Assembly (NCBI GenBank): GCA_000469685.2 | Contig: LS997567.1 | Coordinates: forward strand, 670,001-734,000 | Source of the DNA: Haemonchus contortus | Lineage: Eukaryota > Nematoda > Chromadorea > Rhabditida > Trichostrongylidae | Reading direction: 5' to 3' | DNA length: 64,000 bases | Shown: in pieces, positions 62,216-64,000 of the stretch | Layout of the letters: each line of letters begins with the position of its first letter | Position numbering within the stretch: position 1 is the stretch's first letter | Program-made: the position numbers and the translations under genes | Notes under the pieces: model-generated | What the model was told of the DNA's origin: nothing | Databases searched by the model: none | The model's input: the letters and a program-made list of their open reading frames with translations, nothing else

Positions 62216-63124
62216 CTATGGGCCTATTGTGGGGCATGACAAATAAAAAATTCGTAGGATATGGGTAGGATGGCCATTACAGAAACATTCATAAAGAAGC
62301 AGAAATATTTTGCGACAACGACAAACGTCTATATATTAGCCCGTCTTTATTCATCAAATCGAATAGAACACAAGACCTAGAGACTCTGAGCGAGTACTAT
62401 CTTCAAAAATGCATTTCAATAACAGCCAGCTTGAAAAACATGGAAAGATGTAGAACGAATGAAATTCTGATATATACAACATTTACTAGATCACAAAACG
62501 TGGAACATCTGACATATGACAAGTTCGCAATATGTTCAATTGAAATGCAACCTAATCTTCCTCTGCTCCTAGGAATATCGCAGCATAATTATCACCACTG
62601 AACTCTTTTATAATGGACAACTTTGAAGGCTACAGAGTGCTGATATTCGATTTCATAATTAACATGAGTTGGAGAATAGGAGTTAGGAATAAATGTTCCA
62701 CTGAATTAACCCGTAAAGAGTGCATGTCGCGAGAAGCTTTTCGAACGAAATCTACTAATAAATATGAAAAGTAGCCCAGAAAATGCAAAGAGAGTTTTCA
62801 AGTAGTAACTTTCTGAACTCACAACAAGAAAAAAAAACGGGGAAGAGCATGATGCCGACTGAGGCTCCATCAAGCAGCGTAAGGCTCTACGGTTCACTAC
62901 GAATGAGGACACCTCCATGACAAGAGGCCAGCTTCGAAATTTCATACTGAACCATATCCCTAGTTGAGATAGTAGAGCTCAGGATGAAACAAGGTAACAC
63001 CACTAGAATGCGCGGTATACATACCTAATTAGGCAAGGCTAACACGGGCTGCTGAAGCATGTTACTACGCGCAGCAACTTTTTCACCACTAATTTTGTTT
63101 TGGATGATTCATATATGCAATATA
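62216..63124. other. 0.9 kb with no recognised gene
   Basis: A 79-aa minus-strand ORF at 62706-62945 contains one hydrophobic helix (YYLKTLFAFSGLLFIFI), with no family and no linked exons. Confidence 0.4.
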
Positions 63125-63590
63125 TATATATAGCGCTTAAAAGTATTCGACCATCGACTGTAAGTATTTTCTCAGTGGAGCAAATTGCGCGAAATTTTGA
63201 TATACTGCAAAGCAGCAATATCTTCATAGCTAAGAGGAAGGTGTTTTTCGCGGGAGTAGACTTCGCTGAAAGCAAGTTAGCGACGTCCGCAGATATTCAC
63301 ACCTTATGTGCGTTTTCTCCTTCACTGTGTTTAACATCAGCTACACTTCAGATATGACGAAAAGGAAAGATGTTCTGGAAGGGCCATCATTCGAATTTCC
63401 AGTTGATTTTGAGTTCAAGTCCTTTGGGATATACGAACTGGTGAGATTTCAGGTTGATAGTGGTAAATTTTGACACTACATCCATGCCACACATATTGAA
63501 ATTTCACGTGATCACATCCAGTAGGAAATTAGCTACAACTGAAAGGTTCCACTGAAAAAGCATTCGGCCGAATACTTCTGAGCGCTACTG
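63125..63590. mobile_element. Tc1-like nonautonomous element
   Basis: The right end, on the minus strand, reads CAGTAGCGCTCAGAAGTATT next to TA. The left end reads TAGCGCTTAAAAGTATTCG in a (TA)n context. Together they form Tc1-type inverted repeats around about 460 bp. The 85-aa ORF inside (63100-63357) shows no transposase motif. Confidence 0.55.
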
Positions 63591-64000
63591 TAATTATATA
63601 TATATTATATAATTATATACATATATATATATAATTTATGTATTGGTGAATATCACCAATTCATTGCTGCGTTTAAAACGCTTCGCTACGTATGGATCTG
63701 CAAATTACGCATCAGCCGTGCGCGTACAAGGATGACAAAAAAGTATCCTGAGTGGGGAGGCCCGGGTCTTTTTTCGCTTGTCTTATGCAATCTCTAACTT
63801 CAGAAATTCGTAGAGCCCATAAGCAACAAGATATCAATTAAAGTAGATGCAGCTGTGAAAAAGTATATAGGGGACCCTCGAGTTGCAAAGTGCTTCAAGC
63901 CCCTTCTCATATACGGGAATGGAATTCCACAAAAATTGCCAGAGCCTCATTAGTTACCAATCTACGGTGGATATTCCTATTTATGACCCAACCTGCAAAA
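63591..64000. other. AT-rich tract and unannotated end of window
   Basis: 63591-63640 is a TA-rich tract ('tatatatatattatataatt'). Beyond it I see no feature up to the end of the window. Confidence 0.5.

Overview
This is a eukaryotic window of about 40% GC. The compact introns, the intron-exon style and the RTE-clade retrotransposons point to a nematode, most likely a strongylid/hookworm (inference; no search was run). Almost every long uninterrupted ORF is a transposon or a simple repeat. The host genes are split into short exons and had to be assembled by following splice sites and reading phase.

Two host genes can be assembled, both on the minus strand. (1) Positions 109-10916 hold a TBC1D16-type Rab GTPase-activating protein (C. 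elegans tbc-16 family). Fourteen exons are found; its 5' exon(s) lie above 10916 and its 3' end lies beyond position 1. The TBC catalytic exons are at 109-673. (2) Positions 23273-28769 hold a complete 15-exon, 653-residue carotenoid cleavage oxygenase (BCO/RPE65 family). It keeps all four metal-binding histidines and has a predicted N-terminal signal peptide and an unusual Ser/Thr-rich tail.

The rest is mostly mobile DNA. The introns of the TBC gene carry an RTE 5' fragment, a Tc1-like element with intact inverted repeats, a dead LINE and an LTR-like repeat. A nearly full-length RTE retrotransposon (17908-20942) sits between 12-bp target-site duplications, just upstream of a 3'-truncated second copy (20955-21682). 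A third, antisense copy lies at 38188-41052 and a fourth, degraded copy at 60795-62215; the fourth is interrupted by a 256-bp insert with a 9-bp duplication. At 31589-33810 a mariner is nested inside a Tc1/maT-like element. At 59412-60615 another copy of that same element sits inside a tRNA-derived SINE, and the unoccupied SINE site is preserved at 29424-29680. Fold-back MITEs lie at 31307-31457, 34905-35312 and 42608-42808. A 650-bp compound (CATA)n microsatellite lies at 30354-31018.

Between the named features, especially at 11.0-17.5, 21.7-23.2, 41.1-50.5 and 50.7-59.4 kb, I see only scattered short ORFs that I cannot assemble into genes. I found no operon, CRISPR array, rRNA gene or convincing functional tRNA. 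The most informative biology is the nested-insertion record and the secreted-looking carotenoid oxygenase; I do not see a clear new multi-gene system.
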